Shown piece after piece: positions 10,481 through 22,751 of a DNA stretch of 64,000 nt (position 1 is the stretch's first letter; every line of letters starts with the position of its first letter). The stretch comes from Hypsibius dujardini (taxonomy: Eukaryota; Tardigrada; Eutardigrada; Parachela; Hypsibiidae), in the NCBI GenBank assembly GCA_001579985.1, contig LRSR01000366.1, positions 44,249 to 108,248 of the forward strand, given 5' to 3'. The notes beneath the pieces are model-generated. The model was not told where the DNA came from, made no database searches, and saw nothing but the letters and a program-made list of their open reading frames with translations. Position numbers and translations under genes: made by a program.

Positions 10481-12306
10481 TTATAAAGAGTGTTCTCTAT
10501 TGATGACACATATCCTGCCCTTTAGATCTTTCCTTACGGGATTGATGGTGGTGTAGCTGTTGGAGAGCAACCTCAACAGCAGCTGCAACTTCTGGCTCTC
10601 CGCAAAGACCGCCGGAAAACAACTAGCCACGATGACCAACGGATACAGGCTGACACATTGCCAGGCGTACGACAGAAACAACGTCTTGGAGATCTCCAAT
10701 CGCCGTCCGACCGCCTGACCCCGTGACGTCATTGACTGTCTCCTCTGACCTCTGACGTCACGGATCGTCGTGGTCAACACAATCCCATAACATAACCCCA
10801 TAACACAAGTAGGAGCGTATGTCGCCGTCGTGGAATACGCAATCAAGGCACCGCCCTCCGGCACTTCCAGGCTGGAGACCATCACACAAAAACCCAGTGC
10901 CGAGGACCTTTTCAGCTGCAATCCCACTCCAAAAATGGGAAATAAATTGAGGCCGATGGCGACGATCCAAGGGATAATTAAAGCTATACCCAAAACTGGA
11001 CGAGTGGTCAATATGGCGAACCGGTGGGGCAGCATACGAGCGACGAGACGGTAGATCGCCAAGACAGTGGATGCGTACATACTGGCGACGTAGGGGAGGT
11101 AGCTGAAGAGCGGTTGAAACTGGCAGTAGACGTCGGGTAAGACATACCTAAGGATGGGGGTGAAATAATATGTTAAAAGATCTCGTTTGATTTTGAGTTG
11201 AAATTTCTAAACACTTTTTTGTGACAGCAAAATAAGCATGAACCCAAGAACAGTCTTTTGCAGCATGTATTAATTTGACATAAAAAATGGCAATTGAAAC
11301 AAATTTACAGCTGCCAAGATCTTTATTACTGGCAAACATCAGTCAGATTTTATTCACTAGCACAGGAGGATTCATGCCAACCAAGATTTTCTGTTACAAA
11401 AGCGTGGTCTTTTATAAAAAAACTGTTCGAAAATGTTAGGAATGTGGAACTGCTTCAAAACTCTTGCAAATGAAAATGTTTTAACATAGCTGGATAAGGC
11501 TTTGTAGTACACTTTTCTGCGGTATCGGTTCAAGAAACGCAGACAAAACTTATCCAAGATGGTGTACTATTAAGCGACACGGGAGGTTTCTAAAAGTTTG
11601 AAATCCGTTTAAAACTTATTGGAAATCAATAATCAAAATCCGATTGAAATTAAGGCATGAAACGAACTTTGAACTTTGAGTTTTGTTTTCCCGGTCTTGT
11701 TCAAAGACAATTTTCCTGGTTTTACAAATTCAAAATTGGTAGAACATTGGATGAGTCTTCTTTTCTTCCTAATGCAATGCAAAAATATTGATTGCAAGAA
11801 AAAAATTGAAATGTCTCATTCTAGAACACTATTCCATTTCAAATTTTATTTGGAATTGCTTGGCAGGAGGTACAAAAATATTGGATCTGCAATGGCTGAG
11901 CGGATTGTAAAGGAATATCTCTTTAAAATCAAAGAATTTTTGTGTCTTCTTCATATGAGAGTCGGGCGAAATTCAAGCGGTCACAATTTGAATTTATTTG
12001 ACTTTAAGTGGAACTACGCTGTTTTGATGTCGAGTACCCGGGATAAAGGTAGAGCGGGATGGCCATGGTGAGCCGGGTCGCGGACACCAGGCAGTCCACC
12101 AGCATGCAATGTGCGAGGAGTGGCCAACTGGCCAGACCGTGGATCGGGCGGTAGGTGATGGTGACTGCAAACAGCAGGGCGTTGGTCAGGACACCGAGGC
12201 AGGCCGTGACGAGAACGATCACGGCCGTGAAGATGGAGACGGTGCCGTGGCTCATGGCGGTGCTGTTACCGCTCGATTCATTGAGGAAGGCGTCGGAATT
12301 GTCCAT
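10481..12306 (-). CDS. Class A (rhodopsin-like) G-protein-coupled receptor, orphan
   Basis: There are two exons, 12306-12038 and 11147-10481, joined in phase 2 (CCCGG|GTACTC, CTTAG|GTATG), giving 311 residues. The N-terminus from ATG 12306 carries two N-glycosylation sequons (NES, NST). Seven hydrophobic segments follow: TM1 with a G-x-x-x-N motif (GVLTNALLF), TM2 with the conserved acidic residue in CMLVDCLVSA, the conserved TM3 cysteine in DVYCQFQP, and a DRY-like position reading IYRLVAR. TM4 has PWIVAIGL and TM6 SYAWQCVSLYP. TM7 is short, with NSYTTINPVRKDL. The arginine of DRY is kept, but the acidic residue is missing and NPxxY lacks its tyrosine. The ligand is unknown; divergent orphan receptors of this length are abundant in invertebrates. 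No additional 5' exon is obvious, though one cannot be excluded. Confidence 0.75.
11148..12037 (-). other. GPCR intron, 890 bp
   Basis: The intron is AT-rich with no recognised repeat or internal exon. The splice sites on both sides are canonical and in matching phase. Confidence 0.6.
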
Positions 12307-14994
12307 TCCTTTGTGACAGTTCACTGTATAATTAGAGTAAAAACATCAGCAAAATTATTCAAAAAAATAAATAGTGCCATTTCCTACTGTACAGTACGAA
12401 TTCTATTGTCCTATTTTGCGTGTTTTATTGTTATTATATTATTACAGTCTAGACTCTAAGAAAGCCAGAATTACTTCATATAAGACAGCCTGAGAAAGGA
12501 AGTACCCACCGTTACAACACCCTCGATGTCGACGGTTTTCTCTGCGAAGGTGATCTTCCGGAAGCGACACCATGCGCGTGAAGGAGGAATGCGGTTTATT
12601 GGACCTCTGAGAATTTAATCAGTTATGAATTATGTTAAAGCAAGAACCTTACAGCGTTGAGATTGCGTCCAGTAATATTCTATGAGCTTAAAATTGACTT
12701 TCAGTTCGGAAGCTTAATTTTAGGCAGGTGAACAGTCGTGTTGCGTAATGCGGATTTTGAGACCTTGGCTCACAAATATATATATACTGTATATGTGGTC
12801 CTAGGGATTTCCGGGATTACGTGCGCAGTAAATGGAGCCCGCGTCCCTTGCCCGGCAGGAGGGAAATCCCCAAAGTGGATTTTCTCGTGCGTCCGTTTTG
12901 ATGACGATATGAATACGAGATGCCATGGAAGGAAGGGGTATCTTTGAAGGTTTCAAGGACGACTGTAACACAACTGTATGGGGGCGAACCATAATTTCCT
13001 GTTAACCAGGATAGCCACGACTAAGCTCACAAAGGTAACGTGAGGCAGCAACAGCATCCATGAAGTGCTTATTTGGAACGTTTATCATCAGCTGAACGCA
13101 GCCTGCCTTCGTTTTACTTTTTTTGAATTGGTACAATGTTAGTGATGATTTCATAAAATTTGTTTTATCGGTGACTAAATCAACATTTTGTTTTTCAAAA
13201 AATTTCATAATTAAGAATACATTGGAAGGTTATTGTTTCCTTAACTTTTATGGGAAAAAAAGCGATTTATTGAAATACATGAAATATAATTATCCCGATT
13301 ATCATTGATACAATCGGGACTATTTCATCCCCAATTTAATTTAAAATTCATTGGCGTCAACCAAATATTTTTTTAAGTAAGGGGGCCAAGCTATGACTAG
13401 TTTGTAGAAAGAGAAAAAATTTCAATGAAGCTATCCAAGACTGGCATATTGTTTAGCCCCTAATGCCAAAAAAATATTTGACTAATTTTAATCGATTCCA
13501 AATTAAATTTGAGATTGAACATTACTGTATTATCGCGTTAGACAGGGACAACGTACGAGCTGTGGAACGTTTAATCGGCCACGCGGCACTTGTGCTGTGT
13601 GTACGGTGCACACAAGCCGTGCACACGTTCCACTCCTGTACGACTGTGTACTTTTCGAAAAAAACTGGAACAGTGAGTGTGGTTGGTTTTCAAGATCAGC
13701 CCATGACTCCGACCTCTGACATCCCAAAAATATTCAGCTAATGCTAATCGATTTCTATTTCAATTCCGAAAAGGCAATTGTTACTGAACGTTTCTTTCAA
13801 TTTAATTGTTGAATTCCACGATAATGGAATTTCTACTGCCCAGAAAACAGACGACACGAATATTCCCCGTACTCTGACGAAAGATGTAAAAAGAAACATT
13901 TGGTCTCTCGTGACCTGAACGGAACGGACAAATGTATCAATGCATATGATATTAGGTAGGACCTTGAGGGATTTCTATTATCCCTGCGTGATACCGGTTC
14001 GTGAGTGAAGACCCGCCTGCCAGCGGGTTACTTTAAGCGGCTTTGCTTCGGGGTTTAAGCCAATACCGTAACGTGCAGGAATCAGGGCCATGTTTTTGAA
14101 AAACATTTGGGAAGTCCTTCAGGTTTTGATGCGCTTAACTTATGATTAAGGTTCTTCTGTTAGTCTTATTATTGTTGGCGCCGTGATGTACACATATAAC
14201 GTTGTCATGGGTGCGTAATAACCGCCTTAAAAAAAACTAGTGCAGTGTAAGTTCCCAGACGCACGAAAGGAGGGAATACGTATCTACGTATGTCATACAG
14301 GATATCGTCTGTCATATTTTAAAGGCTAACAGACATCCCGGTAATCATTTTTTTTACTAAAAGTAGTAATATTTTCGTATTTACACTTTGTGTTACAATA
14401 ACTGTTTTACATAACTTTTATTATGATCTCGATTTGGTCTCACAAGGGAGCAATTACCATTGTCATTGGCAGACCACAACGAAACTTTTTCCTTAAATAT
14501 TATGCAATCTAAAATGAATTTAGAAAACGAGACTCGCGGCAAAGAGTGCCGTAGTCGTTTGGAAACAGTTCAAGAAGTTGGGGTAAGGGAAGGAAGATTG
14601 CAATCATAACAAGGAACACCAGTTTTGAAAATATCTTTCCTTTATGTTTTTTTTACCTGCGCTGACTCAAATTTTAATTTAGAACCGATTAACATTAACA
14701 GGAATTCGGCGTTGCTGATCACATCATGATGTCCCAATGCTGCCGTGCCTTTCAAATTCAAGCACAGTACGGTACAGCGGATGAAGATTATGATTATCTT
14801 AATTTACGACAAGATAAAGGATGCCCAACATCAGTCAACAATTTTGCCGAGTAACAAATAAAATACAAATAGGAAACAAAATTGTTTGGAAGGGTGAGAG
14901 TTGAAACAGCAGCAAGAAAGTCCTTAAATTCACACAAGAAAATGTGTGTGCATGCGGTATGCGGAAATTAAGAAAAAACTCTGTTAGATTCTTT
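12307..14994. other. Intergenic between the GPCR and the SLC1 transporter
   Basis: No supported gene. It includes an imperfect inverted repeat (13330-13520) and a short GC-rich hairpin (CCCGCCTGCCAGCGGG near 14011) of unknown meaning. The rest is AT-rich unique sequence. Confidence 0.45.
13330..13520. repeat. Imperfect inverted repeat with AT-rich arms
   Basis: The left arm around 13333-13390 contains AATTTAATTTAAAATTCATT and CCAAATATTTTTTTAAGTAA. The right arm around 13456-13520 contains the complementary series, with AAAAAAATATTTGACTAATT and CCAAATTAAATTTGAGAT. The spacing and order are mirrored, which suits a small foldback element. Confidence 0.5.
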
Positions 14995-17900
14995 CTAAAT
15001 GTGAACTGTCTGTTCCTGTTGCTTCTCTCGAGAGATGTCGCCCTTTTGCGCGGGATAGACCGGCAGGTCTATATCACCTGGCGCAGCTTCTACTTCCAGA
15101 ACGGCGTCACCGCCACTGCCGTTCTTTTCGGCGGCTGCTTGGGCGTCCAATTTCTGGAGGAAGCCCTTGCAGAGGTGGTTGACAATCCCGGTCCCCAGAA
15201 CGTCCCCGAGGATGTTGACCGTTGTTCGGAATCTGTCGCTGTAAATTTTTTGGAAAATAATTTTTTTATGTCCGCTATACACACCACGTACTGATAAATT
15301 TGGGCAGGGTGTAGTCTTACAGCAACCAGTCGACCGCTAAAATGGAACCGACAAACTCTGAGGAAACACCAACGGCGTCCAACACCATCACCTAAATTAC
15401 GGATGAAAAAAATATACTTGATAATTTTTTTATATTTATGTACATACCAGGCCAGTTCCGTAAAATTTATTGTCTTACCAATGTTACAAGACCGGCTTGG
15501 GGAACACCGGCAGCGCCAATGGCAGCCGCAGTTGCCGTTATACTGCAGAATACAAAATGAAATGTGAATACTTCTATACATTATCTTTGTAACTTCCATC
15601 GTAGCAATCAGTTGTACGAGGAGAATGTTATATTTCTATAGCCGCTCTCTTTTTGGGACCTCTGTCTAGCTACTTAACAATTCCAGTATGGTGCGACCTT
15701 TCCTGTACATTAAAATATATTTTTCTGATCACCTATCCTATCCCATATTCAATTTTCAGTCGATTGCCATTAACAAATCTGGGGGCGGAGCCAAGTGTAT
15801 TTTTGTAAAGATGGGAAATGCTAAATTAATCATTATTCCGCCCTCCAACCCCCAAAAAATGTATAAATTTATGAACAATTAAACATTTATAAAATGTTTA
15901 AACAATTAATAAAATCAAAATATAATGAAAATCGATTCGAAATAGAGTTTTGGATAGGACGCTCTCCAGAAACGTATGTTCTAATTTATAGGAAAGCTCG
16001 CATTATTCTTGATTTTTTAAGTGGCTAGAAATTATTTATCAAAACGAGATGGCTCAAAATGGGCCATGGTTTGTCAACTCGTACGAGGTCTACTAGCACA
16101 TACGTTTATCGATACGTTGCCTCACCTTACGGCTACAATACGGCCAATTGTGAGCTCGGTGCCTTGAGTCTGCGCGACGAAAATGGCCGCCACGGCCTCG
16201 TAAAGAGCGGTCCCGTCCATATTGATGGTGGCACCTATACGAAATTATCCAAATTGAATTTCAGAGGGACAGTGCCTTAAATTATCAAATGAAATCCTTT
16301 CTGAAAATCAACGTTTTTACAGTCAAAATAAGGAAGTTGGAACCTTCCATTGTTTTCCCAACTTTGAAATTCTGCCACAAAAAAGTTATTGAGACCAACA
16401 ACGCTGAAATAAATTTTGAAAACTATCATCAATGTGACTCTATTAATAAATTCTAAAGTGGAATCAATTTGAATTTGGCATCTAAAAAACTTCCCAAATA
16501 AGTTCATCGTATGACTAGTGTTCACGTATGACTTCTCACAATTTGGTTCAAAATATGAAATGTCAACCCTGTTAGCATTATAATTATAATTATGGCTATA
16601 TTGGAGAACCGTATCACTTACCAATTGGCAATACAAACCGTGATATCCTAAAAGAACGAAAAATGTGTTGTTAATTGATAGCGCGACTGCATATTTAGCA
16701 AATGAAAGCTGCAACAATTGTTTGGCAATCAATCCGGAATGCTCTGACCTGGGGTCCACGCCGTTGTTGACCTCACAGCACTCAATGGTGATGGGAAGGG
16801 TGGCGGAACTCGAGCTGGTGGCGAACCCCGTTGCGAACGCTCGTGTCGCGCCGGCCAAAAATGAGAAGGGGTTTTTCCGGGTGAAGCCGAAGTATGTCAG
16901 CGGAAGTAGAACTAGTCCGTGAATGAACAATCCTGCCTGAAATATTTTCAGTTTTACTTATTATATGACGTATCAAAGCATATTCACTCTACGCGATAAA
17001 TACACCCTGCACTAACCTAATTACCTAGCGCAGGACTTATTTGGTGCATTATTCAATTGCCGAATTCAGAATCATTTGGAAACATTTTTTTCATCATTGG
17101 GGACAGCTATTCAAAATTATTTTGTTACGAACAGTTTATACGATTATAAGGTTATTTTTATTACATTCTTCTCTCATGAGATGACCAAAATTATTATATT
17201 TTAAAATATAATTTGTGGAAGAACTTTGTGGTTCGCTAAATACATTAGGATGTTCCTTACCATTACTGTCGCGAAGTACAACCCCAACTGGAATCAAAAT
17301 AACACGGTTAGTCATTAGAAAATGTAAACAATTACCCAGTCAACGAAGAATGGTTGTAAATGTACACGATTTTTTGTAAAAATAATGCGTCGTTACCTGA
17401 GCAATCATAGCTCTAAAATCTTCCACCTTCAAGATTTGCCCCGCCACCACGAAGCAAATGCCGACCGGTGATAGCCTAGATGAGGAAGAGTGTCTAGTGA
17501 ACTTTGTAGCGATGTGGCTGTACTTAAATCACGTTCTCAATTCTCACTCTTTTAATTAGGAATTAATCAATATTTACAAATACATGTGCTTACTTCATCA
17601 CCAGGCCGACAAACAGCATCATGACCTCGTTGAGGCTCAGGAAAAAATCGGCCAGCGGTTTCCCTTTGATGCCCATCTTACTGATGGTTAAACCTATAAA
17701 ACCAGAAGAAATTACAATTCATTGTGGCAGCTGTAGTTCCAGCTTAATCTTCAGGGATTTCAGGGATTCATCCCTTTAGTGCGTTTCCTTTTTGATGAAG
17801 TTGATGGGAAGTAATCATTATTTTCACTCTTGCAAAGTGGTAATAAATACTGAATATTTCAGGTTTTTTTGGTTCGGTCATTGTCATTAATTGTCATTGA

Positions 17901-19596
17901 TGTGTTGATTTTCATCAACACAAATTGAATATTAAAATACACGCCATGATAATCCCATTAAAACACTTGCGTATACCGTCGACAAACATATAACAAAATA
18001 ATTACAAAAACTCACCGAAAACGATGCTGAACACGACAACCCCCAGAATATTCATCCCCTCCACATACTTCGCCGGCCCAATCTTCCAAGTGTCCATGTC
18101 TGTTAAAGGGACATGACATCATTCCTCGTGCGTACAAAAGGCATATTTCACAAACCTGTCAGTGGGGGAGCGGTATAATTTTCGGGCCTCAGCGGCGGAA
18201 ATTGGTTTTGCAATTTCAGTAAATATGCATCCAGCGTGTCATTGCCGGTGGTGAAATTGCCATACAGTAGGGTGATATTTTCCGCTTGTGCCGGTGGCCT
18301 TATCAAGGCCGTACGATACTGCAACAATTAATTTCATTCTCAACGAAAATAGGTTTTTTTTAATTTGTTCATAAAATAGTTGTACCAACTGTTAAACTAT
18401 TCTATAACTCAATACTTTACTTGTGCAACACAGGCCTGTACGATATTTGGCGGGAACATATTCCTGATTAAATCCAAAAATGTATCCGCGGTCGTGGACG
18501 GTTCCAGGTCCACCTCAGGGAGTTTGGACTTTTCTATTTGCGCGCTTTCATAGCTTCCAGGTTTGATGATAGTGACCAGGGCAATGCCCAAAAGAACGGC
18601 CAAAATGGTTGTGGTCATGTAGTAGGTGACGGCCCTCATGCCAATCTGGCCGCTCGTTTGCGACTCCATCTGAGCGAGGCCGTTGATTAAAGATGACACG
18701 ATCAAGGGTAGGATGACTACCTTCAGCATGTTAAGGAAGATTTCTCCGATGAAAAAAACGTACATAGTCTTTCGCTGGTCCTTGTGAATATCCGCTGCTC
18801 GGAGGCCAAAACCAAGAGCTGAAAATAACAGGAGCATATCGAATCAATCCACACAGACGTGCAGACAACTGGAAGAGTAAGCAGAAAAAAAAGAAAGACA
18901 TGTGACAGGCAGGCAGACATACAGACAGACCGACAGACACACAGACACACAGACACACAGACACACAGACACACAGACACACAGACAGAGTTCAGAATAC
19001 CATCTAATGGATAGATGGATGGATGGATGGACAGACAGACAGACAGACAGACAAACAAACAGACAGGCAGACAGGCAGGCAGGCAGGCAGACGCGCACTC
19101 AGACAGGCACGCAGACCAAGCGGAGGTATCAAAGCCTTGACACCCCAATAAAAAACTACGAATCAAATCGTGGAAAATGAGAAATGGCATCGAAAGTGGT
19201 CGTAAAACGTTTTTGGAAAAGTGGCTAGATTGACGTTTAAAATAGCATAGTATCTATTGCCTTACCAATTCCTGCTCCTATTGAGCCCAACATCAGAAGC
19301 AGCTGCAAATTTCCTTTCATACATCCCAAAACCTTTTTCGCAGTCGTTCGTGCTCTCATTTTTCGCAGGTGAACAGCAACGTTTTGAAGAAGATCCTCCT
19401 TCGCAGATCCAAACAAATAGCCAGGATCAGACAGCAAATCGCAATTCCTAACAGGTTCTTCACGCAATAAACAATTTCCACGGTTGTCCTCGTTGCTGCT
19501 GCTTGTCGTCACAACCAATTCCTTCCGACAATCGCGACTGTGGAATTCCGGTGTAAACTGCGGATTATAGCTCGGACTGCGTGCCGAAGGAGCCAT
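14995..19596 (-). CDS. Excitatory amino acid transporter (SLC1 family)
   Basis: There are 13 exons, all in matching phase: 19596-19266, 18818-18421, 18318-18156, 18099-18016, 17693-17594, 17475-17397, 17287-17261, 16936-16749, 16647-16622, 16234-16126, 15542-15479, 15391-15321, 15238-14995 (627 residues). This is a plasma-membrane Na+-coupled glutamate/aspartate transporter. It has the HP1 serine motif TSSSSATLP (about 434-442), the [15 protein letters not shown] signature (about 470-484), [17 protein letters not shown] (HP2), and [12 protein letters not shown]. The arginine at about 551 in that last motif is the side-chain carboxylate ligand in EAATs and is absent in neutral ASCT carriers, so acidic substrates are predicted. 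The large extracellular loop, exon 18318-18156, carries three NxT sequons (NIT, NFT, NDT). The long N-terminal extension (about 100 residues) is unusual. The ATG at 19596 is the first one in frame. Confidence 0.9.
16622..16647 (-). other. 26-nt microexon of the SLC1 transporter
   Basis: The exon encodes only ISRFVLPI plus the two split codons that complete R and G. It is flanked by TTTTAG and GTAAGT. Including it restores the conserved stretch between VDPR and GATINMDGT, so its presence is forced by the protein family. The neighbouring exon 17287-17261 is equally short (27 nt, LGLYFATVM). Confidence 0.88.
18902..19095 (+). repeat. (CAGA)n / (CACAGA)n array in SLC1 intron 1
   Basis: The array comprises a CACAGA block, then a short GGATGGAT block, a perfect CAGACAGA block, and a CAGGCAGG block. 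In the sense of the host gene it reads TCTGTCTG. It lies between exons 18818-18421 and 19596-19266. Confidence 0.9.
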
Positions 19597-21516
19597 AACT
19601 TTTGACACGTACTTTTCACGGGTATATCCTATAGCATACGGATAACCACTAGGACCCGGCACTATCTACCCAAAGAGATATGCACAACAATAACCACGCT
19701 TGATATGGCGCTCGCATATAAACAAGATATCGCCGCAAGAATCGCAGGTTGAGGTCCTTGATTGGGGCTGAGGGTGCGTCGGTTGAGCAAACTCGCACGC
19801 AACAATCCGCAAGTCAACACCTCGTCCATCCAACGTTAGTATATAGATGATGATACATCTTGACTGAGTGCGTCTACGGCAGCAGGCAAACAATGGTCGC
19901 GAGAAGGTCGCTACAGATTGCGCCCGCGCAATCAGTCTTCATAACAGCCGAGCGTGTGTTGACGACGACAGGTTGAGGGGTTCCCTCCTGGCACGCGATC
20001 GTTTGTCTTCCTGAACAAAGCGTCAAACATCTCACACCCCCATTGCCTACATGGTAAAAGCGATTTATATGGAATGTGTGGTTCCTGATTGCGATTGGTG
20101 TCTGCCACTCTCACATACGCATATAGTCGTGTTTCAGTTTTCTATCTAACCTATTAACCGCTCGGTACCAGATCGGACCCGATTTGAATGCCAAAAGTAT
20201 TTTTTTACCTTACGCAGTTCCATTTAAACAAGAAAAGAATTTAATTTTCCATTTTTTGTGTTTTCAGAAAAGTTGTATGTTTTAGCTGACCCCTGTTCAC
20301 CGTCGGTGAGACAAAATTCCGGCGATGAAAATTGTTTCTTGCACTAATCCACATCACATTTCGTAAAAACATCAATCAATCAATCGATCAATTTAATAGT
20401 AGTCTACTTCATTTTTTAAAAAATCGGGCACCTTTGACCATCGGCCACATGGCGTTCAGCAATGCGAGTCAGATAATTATTTTTGGAGATGATCAATAGA
20501 TGATCAACTTAAGGAATGTAAAAAATATATGTATAACCAGAAATTTTGGCCATCTCACAGCCTTCGGAGACCGATTCATACAAAACAATTAACAAAAAAT
20601 GGTTAAGTTTGACAATTTCTGCCGGACGTTGGTCAAGCAACAAATGACAAAAACATGATTTCTAAATTTCAGCCAACACCCCAACTTTCAAAATGAGTTG
20701 ACTCAAATGTTGGGGAAATCACTCAAACCATCTTTGCTTGAAAATTCGGAGACCGCCATGTCGTCGTTCGACGACATTGGGCGTTATCGGGTCAAGGGCC
20801 TTCAACCGTCGTCGGAACTTATTTTTTTAAAGAACGTGATGTCAATTCCTTCTTAAAATGTACACATATTACTTATTTTACTGTTCGAGGTATCAGTCCC
20901 AATGCCGCGCACGACTAGGCAAACATAAACATTGTTACTATAAACAATATTTATTACCACCTTAATATCAAACAATGTCGAATGCCATAATAATGAATTT
21001 ATCATTAACATAAGCACATTAATTCCGATATTAATTCTGATATTCTACGTGAAAAGACACAGAAAAGCACAAAGCAAACTCGGAAACACGAAAAGGGAGG
21101 GAATCCAAGAGGAGAAAAGTGGTAGACATCTCCTTGACACCAAGAATAGCTCGTCGTCTTTTGACCACACGGGAAAAGAGTCGGAAATCGTACTAGTACT
21201 GACCAGCGAAAATCCAGAGGCGCTGCACTTCATCGTTAACCTAAACTAGTGACAAACGGCACTAGTTGCAAATAGCGAGTGTAGCAGCTGTGCTTCGATT
21301 GACTTGACATAGCAGACGACAAAAATGAGCAGGTCGCGCCACGTTGTACAACCAGGAATGCATTCCCCAGTCATATTTCCTGAACAGTTTTCGAGGCACT
21401 CACTTACAGGTTATCTCAACTTACATATGTAATTCTTAACAATCTTCACGGTATCTTGGCCTGTCTGTCTCCACATTCGCTTCCAACGTGGAACTCGACG
21501 TGGAGCCCCGTATGGG
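19597..21516. other. Divergent intergenic region upstream of the SLC1 and DUF1349-like genes
   Basis: No exon was recognised. The region holds the left copy of a direct repeat (20460-20925) whose other copy lies after the DUF1349-like gene. A frame extending upstream of the SLC1 start begins with GTG just after an in-frame TAG and was not used. Confidence 0.5.
20460..20925 (+). repeat. Long direct repeat, left copy
   Basis: The repeat begins AATGCGAGTCAGATAATTAT and ends CGCGCACGACTAGGCAAACA. It matches 22839-23270 along its whole length in the same orientation, with substitutions and small indels. It contains a perfect short hairpin GTCGTCG-TT-CGACGAC. No open frame is conserved between the copies. 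It could be a solo-LTR-like, non-autonomous or segmental repeat. Confidence 0.85.
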
Positions 21517-21523
21517 TATAAAA
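21517..21523 (+). promoter_or_regulatory. TATA box of the DUF1349-like gene
   Basis: GGGTATAAAAC fits the TATA consensus. It lies 116 bp upstream of the ATG at 21633, which places the expected start of transcription near 21547 and leaves a leader of about 85 nt. Confidence 0.6.
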
Positions 21524-21632
21524 CGTGCGATCCTTCGATGAGTTGGTCATAGAGCCAGGCAGATTTTGTTTATTCCGGCAAGACTGTTTAGAATCAGTAC
21601 ATTATCCGGCATTTGACTGGAGAGGAAGAGGA

Positions 21633-22639
21633 ATGGCCGTCTCTGCGCTAACGACATTAGCATTCTCAGCCTTTAGCTTGATCAACGATCAAAACGTCCC
21701 TGCTGATGTGCGCCATAACCTGACGTCGTTTACTCTGTCAACACGACCCATCACCGACATCTGGAGAAAGCCTCGGATAGCTGGGTTCCCTAACCCCTTG
21801 ATCGACGACCTCAACGCTCCATGCTTCATCGGTAAAGTTCCCCTTGCTGGATTCGTCAGCGCCAGCGTCACTCTCAACGCTACATGGAACCGCCTTTACG
21901 ATCAAGGAGGGCTAGTCTTCATTTTCCCTGCACCCGCACCGGGAAGTTCTGCTAAACGGCAATGGATAAAAACGGGAATCGAAATGTTCAACGACATTCC
22001 TAACGTTGCAACTGTAAGTGAACTACTAGTAATTCAATTTAAAAATTGTCACGAGAGGGATGGCTAAATTAGAGCAAATATTGAATATTCGCATGGGCAT
22101 GCGAATCAACATTAACAATTTCTACATTTTTCCGCCAGGTGGCAGCATCAGCGACCAGTACTGCAGACTGGTCCCTTGTTCCTTTGGCCAAAGAAGAGAC
22201 CAGTGCTACCATTGAGCTTAGTCGGGAGCCGGTCAATGCAACCGATGGCAAAGGCTCGAGCCTCTTCATTTACTGGATCCAAAAGGATGGGACAAAGATC
22301 TTAATCCGTGAAACTACATGGGTGTTTGAAAATGAATTTGGTGAGGTGGAGATTGGCGCTTACGTCGCTCGACCCATTCGATTAGAAGACGCGGGAAATC
22401 CCTCGGAAGTATTGACAGTCACCTTCTCCGACCTCAAAGTTCAGTATGAAAACATGTAAGTCGTGAACCATGTTAGAAATTAACACAGAATTGGAGTTGG
22501 ACGCGTTTATGTTTGACAATTGAATGGTTTTGGTTGTGTTTGTAGACCTCCCGTCACAGCCGCACCAACGCCTAACAATGGTGCTGCGATCCAGGTTTCG
22601 TCAGCACTGGCTACTGCCGCCGTTTTGTTAGCTATATAA
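21633..22639 (+). CDS. DUF1349-like (concanavalin-like fold) secreted, probably GPI-anchored protein
   Basis: There are three exons, 21633-22013, 22139-22455 and 22546-22639, in phases 0 and 2, giving 263 residues. The start ATG leads into a hydrophobic stretch (AVSALTTLAFSAFSL) that can act as a signal peptide. The body carries the run of motifs I associate with DUF1349/REE1-type beta-sandwich proteins: LYDQGGLVFIF, then QWIKTGIEMFNDIPNVATV, then ADWSLVPL, then VEIGAYVARP and VTFSDLKVQYE. The C-terminus is a P/T/N-rich linker followed by SSALATAAVLLAI and stop, a typical GPI-attachment tail. Two sequons (NLT, NAT) lie early in the chain. DUF1349 proteins are mainly bacterial and fungal, so horizontal origin followed by intron gain is possible. 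A surface or matrix carbohydrate-binding role is inference only. The gene sits between two copies of a long direct repeat. Confidence 0.7.
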
Positions 22640-22751
22640 TTAAGGATCCACCGAAATACCTTTTTAGTCCACTAGTATTGATATGCTGAGAAATTTTTTC
22701 ATTGGACTCGCTTTGCAATGAAATTGTTAATCTGATTCTGCTCGTATTTTA

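Noticed and set aside
12307-12324. Six-codon extension of the GPCR
   Set aside because: It would start at GTG; ATG at 12306 is used.
18723-19190. Cysteine-rich 155-codon minus-strand frame and its plus-strand partner
   Set aside because: This is the translation of the (CAGA)n microsatellite (repeated [10 protein letters not shown]), not a protein.
19597-19662. Upstream extension of the SLC1 first exon beginning at GTG
   Set aside because: A TAG lies in frame just upstream and GTG is not a normal eukaryotic start; ATG at 19596 is preferred.
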